Assembly: GCA_963565915.1 (NCBI GenBank)
Contig: OY751485.1
Coordinates: 3,162,001 to 3,226,000 of the forward strand
Direction: 5' to 3'
From: Entoloma clypeatum
Lineage: Eukaryota > Basidiomycota > Agaricomycetes > Agaricales > Entolomataceae
DNA: 64,000 nucleotides
The position numbers and the translations under genes are program-made. The notes beneath the pieces were generated by a model, which saw only the letters and a program-made list of their open reading frames with translations, had not been told where the DNA came from and made no database searches. Shown in pieces: positions 1-7,905 of the stretch (the first letter of the stretch is position 1; every line of letters starts with the position of its first letter).

Positions 1-303
1 TGTGTTCTTTGAGCCAAGTGAAGCCTAACACGATTTCTTGTTTTCCCAAACTTGTGACTGCAAGCTGGGTCCGTTCCGAGTGATCCCAATAGCGGAGCAC
101 TACATCCAACACCTCCGTTATTGACACCGGCTCATCTTCACTTCCCCTGATGTCCAATCTACCTCGGGGTTGTGTGCTTTGAGCCAAGTGAAGCCTAACA
201 CAATTTCTTGTTTTCCCAAACTTGTGACTGCAAGCTGGGTCCGTTCCGAGTGATCCCGATAGCAGAGCACTACATCCAACACCTCTGTTATTGCTCCGGC
301 CTC
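1..303. repeat. 170-bp-period tandem duplication inside element A protease
   Basis: Bases 1 to about 133 are repeated at 171 to about 303 with only a few differences. Four of the clear differences are CG versus TG or CA (cacgat/cacaat, cccaat/cccgat, agcgg/agcag, ctccg/ctctg). On the minus strand the repeated part encodes the second half of a retropepsin domain, ending in a motif like LGFTWLKAHNP. A period of 170 is not a multiple of three, so the second pass is read out of frame and meets a TAA shortly after the MSRC motif. Confidence 0.9.
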
Positions 304-363
304 GTTTGGAGTTCTGTCAATGTTGTATACCGGAATTGCACGTTGTAGTTTTCGAGTAGAGAG

Positions 364-798
364 TCAATGTTTCTCGACCAGAGTGCGTTCAATAAACGAC
401 CCTGTTGCCCCGCTGTCGAGTAAGGCCTTTTGTGATAGTGTGTCTTTGGTGTTGGTAGTTTCAAGAACTATGTCTAGTTCAATAGAATTGTCGGAGTGAG
501 CGGAGGCAAGGACATATTGTTTTGGAAGCCGACGCTCCCATTTAGAGAGGCGAAGGCGGATGGGATTTGTGGAGTTGGGTGCGACTATGGGATCTTTTGC
601 AGGCTTAGAGATGGAGGGTATAGGATCATATTGTTCCATAAATAAGGCAGCATAACGATTTTTAGCAGACAACGAGGCGCACTGTTCACTCGCTGTGGGG
701 AGGAAAATCCTCCTGTCCTTCCTCCGACTCCGCAGACTCCGTGGGCAGAACAGAGTTGCCTTCCGCTGCGTCCTTGACCACGAGTTGTTCCATAACAA
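364..798 (-). pseudogene. Element A protease start (retropepsin), nonsense-interrupted
   Basis: The minus-strand frame overlaps the end of gag in the +1 frame relative to gag. It contains the retropepsin active-site motif ALLDSGATGSFI. The frame stops at TGA 364-366 but stays open and protease-like past the stop, through IPVYNIDRTPNEAG and ITEVLDVV, into the duplicated segment at the window edge. The stop therefore looks like a point mutation inside the enzyme, plausibly CGA to TGA, rather than a real end. In an intact relative the domain would cleave Gag-Pol. The N-terminal boundary is unclear because the frame has no convincing ATG. Confidence 0.8.
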
Positions 799-1849
799 AC
801 TTGTCCTGCTCCTCCGTTGTCATGAAGCGAACGTCGAAGCGAAGGGGGCATTCATGACTAAAGTGACCTGTTTTGTTACATCTGAAGCATGCATTGGCAT
901 TCTTGCCTTTGACACGTGAAGTATCAATGTCCATTGCATTGGGGTCCCTTGTTGGCGGAGCGGATGTGGATGCGAGCGGAGCTGTACGCGGAGTGAATGG
1001 AATGTAGGGGCGAGGGAATACTGAGGTGCCAGGTACTCTTGATCCGACAACATTGCGGAAGGCGGAGGTGCGGGTCGGAGCAGTGGCTTTGAAGGCTTTG
1101 TTGGCAATCCTATTGTCGTCATTGATTCGTGCTGCAGAGTACCACTCATCGGGGTTGTCATCCGCAGGTTGTCCGTGGGTCAGGGTGGCAATCTCGTTCT
1201 GAATGTCGGAACGGAGACCATGGCGGAATTTGAGTATGATGTTGGTATCCTTCTGATAGCCCGCTTTGTCAATGTAGTCTTTGAACTCATCAATATAGGT
1301 CTCGACATCCCGTTGACCTTGATAATAGGATTCTCCTTCGAGGATCAGTCTCGTGTCCTGTTCCTCATTCTTCGGAGTGAACTCCACTGTAAAGACTGTA
1401 CGGAAGTCCACCCAAGTCCGATAAGGCGGAGCACCGGTCCTCCGCTCCTGTTGGATAATGCGATCTGCAAAGCATGCTGCACGTCCACTCTTCATGAAAG
1501 ATAAAGCCCAATAAATTTTAGCGTGGTCGTCTGCGAACTGTTCCGGAGCCAGCCCCATAAACAATTCACAGGAGTTTAGAAAGGTCCAGCCATTTGCGCG
1601 TGATCCATCGAAGTCCGACGGATTGGCAGGTTTTGCTTGATGCACACCTGGATTGGCTGGAGTGAGTGGAGCGAGCGGAGTGGGTATAATAGTGGGTGCG
1701 GGAGCAGGTGGGATAGGTGGCAGAGCTGGGGCAGGAATTGCGTTGAAGGCAAGGAGGAGTTGGTCAAGTTGAGTCGAGATATCAGCGAGAGTTTGACGTT
1801 GTTCCTGGAACTCGTGCTCGAGCTGTTCAAGGCGATTGGGGTCATCCAT
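686..1849 (-). CDS. Element A Gag polyprotein with zinc knuckle
   Basis: A 387-residue Gag starting at the ATG at 1849-1847. An N-terminal coiled-coil stretch (roughly residues 2-35) is followed by an alanine/proline linker. The Ty3-type capsid region (about 75-250) includes FDGSRANGWTFLNSCELFM and a YIDEFKDYIDKAGY motif. A basic tail carries one CCHC zinc knuckle, CFRCNKTGHFSHEC, near residue 325, then an acidic end. Such proteins form the virus-like particle and bind element RNA. The frame is open with no stop, so Gag could still be made although Pol is broken. Confidence 0.9.
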   Translation of the reverse strand: MDDPNRLEQLEHEFQEQRQTLADISTQLDQLLLAFNAIPAPALPPIPPAPAPTIIPTPLAPLTPANPGVHQAKPANPSDFDGSRANGWTFLNSCELFMGLAPEQFADDHAKIYWALSFMKSGRAACFADRIIQQERRTGAPPYRTWVDFRTVFTVEFTPKNEEQDTRLILEGESYYQGQRDVETYIDEFKDYIDKAGYQKDTNIILKFRHGLRSDIQNEIATLTHGQPADDNPDEWYSAARINDDNRIANKAFKATAPTRTSAFRNVVGSRVPGTSVFPRPYIPFTPRTAPLASTSAPPTRDPNAMDIDTSRVKGKNANACFRCNKTGHFSHECPLRFDVRFMTTEEQDKFVMEQLVVKDAAEGNSVLPTESAESEEGQEDFPPHSE

Positions 1850-1997
1850 TACTATGCGCGGAGCAGAATCACCAATTACGGAGAGGTAATTAGAAGAACT
1901 GGAAGGGGTGTGAGATGTATCGGAGTTGGACGCGGACGAAGCTGCTCCGAAGCGCGGAATTGTGACAACGATGCAATCGGACCCAGTCCAATTACAA

Positions 1998-2008
1998 GAG
2001 AACTTTCT
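1998..2008 (-). other. Element A candidate primer-binding site (imperfect self-priming)
   Basis: Two bases inside the 5' LTR the minus strand reads AGAAAGTTCTC. The LTR holds AGAAAGTCTC on the plus strand at 2129-2138, so the RNA 5' end would pair with this site apart from one missing T. This matches the offset and length seen in elements B, C and D. The one-base gap may be decay of this copy. Confidence 0.5.
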
Positions 2009-2010
2009 AC

Positions 2011-2220
2011 TGTAAGGGTGACCTTACGATCCAAGACTCAAACTCAGATACTTGCAAGGGAGATCCGAAGTTTAGATTGAGCAGTCTGATAAGTAATACA
2101 ATACACACCTTGCAAGGGAGATCTGAAGAGAAAGTCTCAAGGATTCCCCTGCAAGCTAGCGAGATAAATAGTAAAATGAGATATGAAATAAGAGATAAAA
2201 CGAGACGCATGAATGATGAG
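2011..2220 (-). repeat. Element A 5' LTR, left part (interrupted by element B)
   Basis: The LTR begins TGTAAGGG here and ends CCCTTACA at 9902, an 8-bp perfect terminal inverted repeat. With element B and one duplication copy removed it is 442 bp (210 bp here plus 232 bp at 9671-9902). It contains a 20-bp direct repeat with one mismatch (2051-2070 and 2109-2128). A TATA-like minus-strand sequence, TATTTATCTC, lies at 2170-2161, 32 nt before the predicted RNA start at 2138. The target site duplication of element B occupies its last five bases, ATGAG, 2216-2220. Confidence 0.88.
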
Positions 2221-2502
2221 TGTTATATCCGTCTCCGAATCTCCGATCCACTCCGATCGTCCTCCGACTTTCCGGACTTTCCGGACATCCGTTACCTCCA
2301 CATCTCCGCACGTTGCCATCGTGCATTTCATATTCATAACTCCATGCCTTTATGCATTTCATATTCATATTCCCGTTTACTTATGCATCGCCTTTTCCGC
2401 ATGGTCCATTGACCGACATCTCCGATGTTCGTTACAGTCGCTGGCAACTTACGCCACAACTCCGGACCTACTCCGACCATCTCCGTAAAGTAATCTCATT
2501 TA

Positions 2503-2512
2503 GATATTTAAG
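2503..2512 (+). promoter_or_regulatory. Element B TATA-like promoter box
   Basis: GATATTTAAG, about 32 nt upstream of the AGTTCGAATAT box at 2537 that pairs with the primer-binding site. Start of transcription at or near 2537 is inferred from that spacing and from the need for the RNA 5' end to act as primer. Confidence 0.6.
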
Positions 2513-2536
2513 CTTGTACCATACCTGTAGTTCCTC

Positions 2537-2547
2537 AGTTCGAATAT
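2537..2547 (+). other. Element B self-primer sequence at predicted RNA 5' end
   Basis: AGTTCGAATAT is the exact reverse complement of 2945-2955, just inside the LTR. In the Tf1/sushi group the first 11 nt of the element RNA fold back on the primer-binding site and serve as the reverse-transcription primer. Length, position and TATA spacing all fit. The same box is at 9260-9270 in the 3' LTR. Confidence 0.75.
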
Positions 2548-2577
2548 CAACAAAGTTCACTCCTCTACTCCCCGTTC

Positions 2578-2778
2578 ATGCCAGAGATCCTCGCTGTGGT
2601 ACAATACGCCGACGACATCCTCATCTACTGCTCTTCCTCCATCGTTACCCTTCGACGAGCTCAGTACTGTGTCCGAGTCACAACTCCGACGTCGTCTGAC
2701 CATTTCCATGTCAACATGTCTCTCACCGAGATCTTTCCGAGGACCTCCGCATCTCCGACCTCTCCTCCTCCCTCCTGA
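2578..2778 (+). other. Leader reading frame with RT-like YADD box
   Basis: A 66-codon ATG reading frame in R/U5 of the LTR, 41 nt after the predicted RNA start. Its beginning (AVVQYADDILIYCSSS) closely resembles the catalytic box of LINE-type reverse transcriptases. The rest shows no recognisable domain. It is repeated at 9301-9501. It may be a captured LINE fragment, an upstream reading frame that lowers Gag translation, or chance. Nothing shows that it is translated. Confidence 0.45.
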
Positions 2779-2944
2779 AATTGGGACACCTTATCCAACA
2801 AACGGCGGCGCAACACATACGTTGAAGCCACGTCCCTCCCCTTCGTCGTTCCTCCGCATTCCCGGAGTTCCGCTCCGGCCTCAGTCCTTCGTCCGACCTC
2901 CAACGGACTCCGACGAAGCTCCGACTTTTCACCTACTTAACAGT

Positions 2945-2955
2945 ATATTCGAACT
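2945..2955 (+). other. Element B primer-binding site (self-priming)
   Basis: ATATTCGAACT starts two bases after the LTR end. It does not begin with the TGG expected for a tRNA primer, and pairs perfectly with 2537-2547 of the element's own RNA. Confidence 0.75.
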
Positions 2956-2982
2956 CAAACCGTTTTTGGATTCCTGCTAGTC

Positions 2983-4140
2983 ATGGCACTCCGAAACACC
3001 AAGACAGCAAAAGCCGCAGAAGCTGGCACTTCTAGGCAACAGGTTCTACAAAATGTCGAACAATGTTTAACAGAACTATCCCCCGTAACTCCCACTACTC
3101 CGACACCTCCGGGTTTTCAGCCCATCACACCTCCGCATAATATTCCGATCCCCACTTCCCCCATAGAATCCGCACCCCCGTCTCCTCAGAATATTTTCGG
3201 CCCACAAGCCCTTGCGGATGCTTTCCTCTTAATGACCAATGAACTCAAACGCAGCAAAGGTCACAAGCATCATAAAAAGGCTAAGGATCCGGACACCTTC
3301 GACGGTTCCGATCCCCGGAAACTGAACCAGTTCATCCTCCAATGCACATTGTTCTTCCGCGACAACTCCGAGTATGACGATGACTCTGCCAAAATCACTC
3401 TCGCCATCTCTTTCCTCCGAGGCACAGCTCTCGATTATTTCGAGCATTTCATCATCGAACCGGACCCGGATAACCCCCCGGACTGGTACGAAGATTGGTC
3501 CGCATTCCTCCGCACACTCCGCACGGAATTCGGGGTCATTGACCCCGTTGCAGATGCTGCCGACTCTCTGGACAATCTCAAAATGCGCGAAAATCAACAT
3601 ATTCTCAAGTATAATATCGAGTTCACACGCCTTGCTGCCAAAACGCACTGGGACAGCTCCGCCCTGCATCACCGGTACTACTCCGGGTTGGCGGAGCGGA
3701 TTAAAGATGTCCTTGGGACTCAAGCAAAGCCAAGCACGTTACCAGCACTTAGGGAGCTAGCACAGACTATTGATGCTCGCCACTGGGAACGTCATCGCGA
3801 GAAGTCCCGCTCCGACAAGTCCGCATCCAAATCCGACAAATCCGAAGCTAAAACCCCCTCCGCAAACTCTGATAAAAACTCCAAAGCCAAACCACAGACA
3901 CAGAACCAGGGCAAACAGTCGAAGCCTTCCTCCGCTCCCAAGTCCGACATCTCCGACAAACTCGGAAAAGACGGAAAGCTAACTCCGGAGGAACGCAAAC
4001 GCCGTTTTGACAACAACCTCTGTATGTTTTGTGGCAAAGCTGGACACATCGCGAAAGATTGCCTGAAGTCTTCGTCCTCCGCCTCTAAGGCTAAGGCGTG
4101 CGCTGCCCAAGCCAAGACCACGGACGAAACAAAAAATTAG
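2983..4140 (+). CDS. Element B Gag polyprotein with zinc knuckle
   Basis: A 385-residue Gag. The N-terminus is proline/threonine-rich. The capsid region (about 95-255) contains PDTFDGSDPRKLNQFILQ and ITLAISFLRGTALDYFE, typical of Ty3-type capsids. A lysine/serine-rich basic linker with repeated SDKS units (about 270-335) precedes one CCHC knuckle, CMFCGKAGHIAKDC, near residue 350. The stop TAG (4138-4140) directly follows A_AAA_AAT, a canonical -1 slippery heptamer, and pol lies in the -1 frame. Gag-Pol by frameshift at 4131-4137 is therefore likely. It forms the particle and packages the RNA. Confidence 0.93.
   Translation: MALRNTKTAKAAEAGTSRQQVLQNVEQCLTELSPVTPTTPTPPGFQPITPPHNIPIPTSPIESAPPSPQNIFGPQALADAFLLMTNELKRSKGHKHHKKAKDPDTFDGSDPRKLNQFILQCTLFFRDNSEYDDDSAKITLAISFLRGTALDYFEHFIIEPDPDNPPDWYEDWSAFLRTLRTEFGVIDPVADAADSLDNLKMRENQHILKYNIEFTRLAAKTHWDSSALHHRYYSGLAERIKDVLGTQAKPSTLPALRELAQTIDARHWERHREKSRSDKSASKSDKSEAKTPSANSDKNSKAKPQTQNQGKQSKPSSAPKSDISDKLGKDGKLTPEERKRRFDNNLCMFCGKAGHIAKDCLKSSSSASKAKACAAQAKTTDETKN
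4131..4137 (+). other. Candidate -1 ribosomal frameshift site
   Basis: AAAAAAT, read A_AAA_AAT in the gag frame, fits X_XXY_YYZ and abuts the gag stop codon. Slipping back one base enters the pol frame, which stays open to TGA at 4248-4250. No downstream stem or pseudoknot was established by eye. Confidence 0.6.
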
Positions 4141-4250
4141 CGGGCAGTCCACAGGACTCTGTACGGCCTGAGGACTGCGTTGAACCCATCCGTACTACCG
4201 CTCTACTCAACGCTTCCGCTCTTTCCGATCCCAATTCCCTCCGTGTCTGA

Positions 4251-7200
4251 CTTACATCTCCGCTTATCTCCGATTCTTCTCCGATAGCCGCCCTTGTGGA
4301 CTCCGGCTCTACTCATTGTTTTATTGACTCCCGTTATGCTTCATCCTATAAACTCCCTTTCACCTCCATACCTCCGATCGAACTTAAATTATTTGACGGA
4401 ACGTCCAACTCCGTCATTACTCAGGCGGTTGATCTCCCTGTATACTTTTCCTCCGGTGAATATATGGCCATTACAGCCTACGTGACTCCGCTCGATTCCT
4501 CCTGTTCTATGGTTCTTGGATACAACTGGCTCACCCGCTACAATCCTATGAGTGACTGGGTATTGGGCAGTATTACTTTCTGTCCACAGCTCTTGAAGGA
4601 GTCTCCGACCTTGACGTCTTCTGCCAGGTCAGCTCCGCTACCTCCGCAGACCTCTCCTGATACTCCGACCTCCGACCCCGGCACACCCGCTGCTACTCCG
4701 GACATTGTTCCGAATATTGCATTGATAAATGCAGCCGCATTTGTGCGCGCCTGCAAACTTCCGGGTGCCCAATCCTTCCGAATTCACCTCTCCGACCACA
4801 CGATCTCCACCCAATCCGTTTCTATGTCCGAGGAACCTCCGGACCTCTCCCATATCCCAGAGGAATATCACGATTTTGCCGATGTTTTTAGCAAGACAAA
4901 AGCAGACACCCTCGCTCCGCATCGTCCGTATGACCTCCGCATCGAGTTAGAAGACGGATCGACTCCCCCTATTGGCCCTATGTACTCCATTTCACAATCC
5001 GAACTATCTGCCCTGCGAAACTTCATAGACGAACATTTGGCCATTGGCTTCATTCGCCCCTCTCGCTCTCCGCATGGCGCTCCGGTCCTCTTTGTCCGAA
5101 AGAAGGACGGTTCCCTCCGCCTGTGCGTCGACTATCGGGGCCTGAACAAAGTTACCAAGAAGGATCGATACCCTCTTCCGCTCATCTCCGACCTCCTTTC
5201 CACTGCCGGAAAAGCGCGTGTTTATACCACTCTCGATCTCCGGCATGCATATCATCTTGTCCGCATTGCCGACGGAGATGAATGGAAAACCGCTTTCCGC
5301 ACTCGTTACGGATCGTTTGAATGGCTTGTTATGCCTTTTGGACTATCCAACGCCCCTGCTGCTTTTCAGCGATTTGTGAATGACATCTTCAGTGACCTCC
5401 TCGATGTTACAGTGGTGGTCTACCTTGACGACATTCTCATTTACTCCGACGACCCCGCCAAGCACCCCGACGATGTCAAGGAAGTTCTCCGACGTCTCCG
5501 CAAGAACGGACTTTACGTCCGCTCCGACAAGTGCAAATTTTCTGTCGACACAGTCGAATATCTTGGTTTCATCCTTTCTCCCTCCGGTCTCCGCATGTCC
5601 GAAACCAAGGTGAAGACCATTCAAGAGTGGCCTGAACCTCGGAAAGTGAAGGACGTACAGTCTTTCCTAGGATTCGCAAATTTCTATCGGCGTTTCATCC
5701 ACGGTTATTCGGACATCGTTGTTCCGCTCACCCGACTCACCCGGAAGGGTACTCCGTTCTGTTTCTCCGACTCCGCACGGAGTGCGTTCAACGAGTTGAA
5801 GCTCGCGTTTACCAAAGCACCGGTCCTCACTCATTGGATTCCTGATCGACCTATTATCATCGAGACGGACGCCTCCGACTACGCACTTGGTGCTATTTTG
5901 TCCATCCGGACCTCCGACGAGGAGATACACCCAGTAGCGTTCCACTCCCGCACCTTCACCGCCCCGGAACTCAACTACGACACGCACGACAAGGAGTTAC
6001 TTGCTATCCATGAAGCATTCAAGGTATGGCGACATTACCTTGAAGGCTCCGCTGCTCCGATCGACGTTGTCACGGACCACAAGAACCTGGAGTATTTCGC
6101 CACTACAAAGGTTCTCACCCGCCGACAGGCCCGGTGGTCCGAGTTCCTCTCTCAGTTCAATCTCTTGATTCGCTTCCGCCCCGGACGTCTCGGTACCAAG
6201 CCGGACTCTTTGACTAGACGATGGGACGTCTATCCCAAAGAGGGGAATAGCGACTATGCATTGGTAAACCCAAGCAACTTCCGACCAGTCTTTTCCCAAG
6301 AACAGCTGTCCGCATCTCTCCGAGCTACGGAGTTGTTCACCCCTGTTCTCCGCGCCACAGTCATAATGGACATTGAACAGTTGCACTCCGACATCCTCCG
6401 TTCACTCCCATCCGACCCAATCTATGCCGACCATCTCAAGGAGCCCAAACCGCACTGGTCCGTAGACTCCGACGGTTTCCTCCGTCATAGTGGTCGCATT
6501 TATGTCCCCGACTCCGATAACCTCCGGCTCCGCACCCTCCGCAACAAGCACGACCATATTCTCTCCGGACACCCCGGACAGAACAAGACAGTTAGTCTCA
6601 TTCAACGAGATTATACTTGGCCTGGTGTTCGAGACTTTGTCAAAAAGTACTGCAAATCCTGCACCACTTGCATGCGCTCTAAACCCCAACGCCACAAGCC
6701 CTATGGTATGCTGAAGCAACTCCCAGTTCCGAACCTTCCGTGGAACTCCATATCCATGGACTTCATCGAGACACTTCCGACCTCCGGCGGTTTTGACGCA
6801 ATCCTTGTTATTGTTGACCGAATGACAAAACAAAGCATTTTTGTTCCGACTACGATCCACTGCACCTCCGAAGATCTAGCCACCTTGTTCATCCTGCATG
6901 TGTTCTCCAAGCACGGAGTACCGGAGCATGTCACCTCCGACCGAGGCCCGGAGTTCGTCTCCCACTTTTTCCGCTCCCTCGGAAAAGCCCTCAACATGAC
7001 TCTGCACTTCACCTCTGGCTACCATCCTGAAGGCGACGGTCAAACCGAACGTACCAACCAGACCTTGGAACAGTACCTCCGCATTTTCTGTAACTATCAA
7101 CAGGACAACTGGTCCGAACTACTTCCGCTTGCGGAGTTCGCGTACAACAATGCTCCGAGTGCTACGACCGGGATCTCGCCCTTCTTTGCCAATAAAGGTT

Positions 7201-7835
7201 ATCATCCGAACCTCTCCGTCCATCCGGAGCGCGACCTTGCATCCGCCCGTGCCCGACAATTCGTCGTAGACCTGGACGAGCTTCACCAAGAACTCAAATC
7301 TACAATCCTAGAAGCTCAACGACGTTATCAAGGCCCCGCCGATCTCCGGCGTGCTCCGCCCCCTCCGCTCGAAGTAGGACAGCAAGCTTTTGTGAAGGCT
7401 AAGTTTTTCCGCACTACACGACCCTCCAAAAAGCTGTCTGAAAAGTACCTTGGCCCCTTTGACATCCTTGCCAGGAATGGTACACACTCTTACACCCTCC
7501 GACTTCCGGACACCATACGCGGTGTTCACCCCGTTTTCCACATCTCCATGCTGGAGCCATCTGTTCCGAACAACATTCCGAACCGGACAGTAACTCTGCC
7601 TCCTCCGGTCGACGTTGAAGGAGAAGTGGAATACGAAATCGCCGAAATCCTTGACACCAAACTGGATCGTCGGTGTTCTTGCAAACTGCTCTACCTAGTC
7701 CATTGGCTAGGCTATGAAGGAACCGATGAGGAACAGTCCTGGCTACCCGCCACGGAACTCGAACACGCGACGGACTTAGTCGCGGACTTCCACTCCGCGT
7801 ATCCGGAGAAACCGGGCCCCTTATCACACCTATAG
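4251..7835 (+). CDS. Element B Pol: protease, RT, RNase H, integrase, chromodomain
   Basis: An open frame of about 1194 codons, in the -1 frame to gag and without an early ATG. Domains in order: retropepsin with ALVDSGSTHCFID; reverse transcriptase with LCVDYRGLNK, MPFGLSNAPAAFQ and catalytic VVYLDDILIYS; RNase H with ETDASDYALGAIL and [10 protein letters not shown]; integrase with an HHCC zinc site (GHPGQNKT...CKSCTTC) and DDE residues in MDFIE, TSDRGPEF and the GYHPEGDGQTER region; and a C-terminal chromodomain (EYEIAEILD...YLVHWLGY...SWLPATEL). Chromodomains steer integration to marked chromatin. The frame from the slip site is cut by TGA at 4248-4250, 36 codons after gag. All downstream domains look intact, so the break is recent. 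Confidence 0.93.
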   Translation, partial: LTSPLISDSSPIAALVDSGSTHCFIDSRYASSYKLPFTSIPPIELKLFDGTSNSVITQAVDLPVYFSSGEYMAITAYVTPLDSSCSMVLGYNWLTRYNPMSDWVLGSITFCPQLLKESPTLTSSARSAPLPPQTSPDTPTSDPGTPAATPDIVPNIALINAAAFVRACKLPGAQSFRIHLSDHTISTQSVSMSEEPPDLSHIPEEYHDFADVFSKTKADTLAPHRPYDLRIELEDGSTPPIGPMYSISQSELSALRNFIDEHLAIGFIRPSRSPHGAPVLFVRKKDGSLRLCVDYRGLNKVTKKDRYPLPLISDLLSTAGKARVYTTLDLRHAYHLVRIADGDEWKTAFRTRYGSFEWLVMPFGLSNAPAAFQRFVNDIFSDLLDVTVVVYLDDILIYSDDPAKHPDDVKEVLRRLRKNGLYVRSDKCKFSVDTVEYLGFILSPSGLRMSETKVKTIQEWPEPRKVKDVQSFLGFANFYRRFIHGYSDIVVPLTRLTRKGTPFCFSDSARSAFNELKLAFTKAPVLTHWIPDRPIIIETDASDYALGAILSIRTSDEEIHPVAFHSRTFTAPELNYDTHDKELLAIHEAFKVWRHYLEGSAAPIDVVTDHKNLEYFATTKVLTRRQARWSEFLSQFNLLIRFRPGRLGTKPDSLTRRWDVYPKEGNSDYALVNPSNFRPVFSQEQLSASLRATELFTPVLRATVIMDIEQLHSDILRSLPSDPIYADHLKEPKPHWSVDSDGFLRHSGRIYVPDSDNLRLRTLRNKHDHILSGHPGQNKTVSLIQRDYTWPGVRDFVKKYCKSCTTCMRSKPQRHKPYGMLKQLPVPNLPWNSISMDFIETLPTSGGFDAILVIVDRMTKQSIFVPTTIHCTSEDLATLFILHVFSKHGVPEHVTSDRGPEFVSHFFRSLGKALNMTLHFTSGYHPEGDGQTERTNQTLEQYLRIFCNYQQDNWSELLPLAEFAYNNAPSATTGISPFFANKGYHPNLSVHPERDLASARARQFVVDLDELHQELKSTILEAQRRYQGPADLRRAPPPPLEVGQQAFVKAKFFRTTRPSKKLSEKYLGPFDILARNGTHSYTLRLPDTIRGVHPVFHISMLEPSVPNNIPNRTVTLPPPVDVEGEVEYEIAEILDTKLDRRCSCKLLYLVHWLGYEGTDEEQSWLPATELEHATDLVADFHSAYPEKPGPLSHL

Positions 7836-7905
7836 AAGCACGCAAGACTCTCATATTGCAAAAAAATAATAAAAAATAATGAAAAGAAACTAGAGGGGGG
7901 AGGGG

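Larger units (their letters stand above)
1..2010 (-). mobile_element. Ty3/gypsy element A, internal region (truncated by window edge)
   Basis: Internal part of a minus-strand Ty3/gypsy retrotransposon whose pol runs off the left edge. It holds gag (686-1849) and the start of protease. Its 5' LTR lies to the right, starting at 2011 and split by element B. The protease is broken twice in this copy: by an in-frame TGA at 364-366 and by a 170-bp tandem duplication at 1-303. The copy therefore cannot make intact Pol. By junction position, A inserted into the protease of element C at 9902/9903. The base just beyond its LTR is followed by GTTCC, so a GTTCC duplication is predicted at its other end outside the window. 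Confidence 0.9.
2221..2942 (+). repeat. Element B 5' LTR
   Basis: A 722-bp LTR, TGTTATATCC to CTTAACA. A TATA-like GATATTTAAG lies at 2503-2512, about 32 nt before the predicted transcript start at 2537, giving U3 2221-2536. It differs from the 3' LTR by TG for CG near 2698, TG for CG near 2709 and CA for CG near 2716. An ATG at 2578 opens a 66-codon reading frame with a reverse-transcriptase-like YADD box at 2605-2616. Confidence 0.97.

Noticed and set aside
2661..2903. Minus-strand frames in the LTRs of element B
   Set aside because: They recur in both LTRs only because the LTRs are identical. Composition reflects repeated CTCCG units, and no domain is visible.
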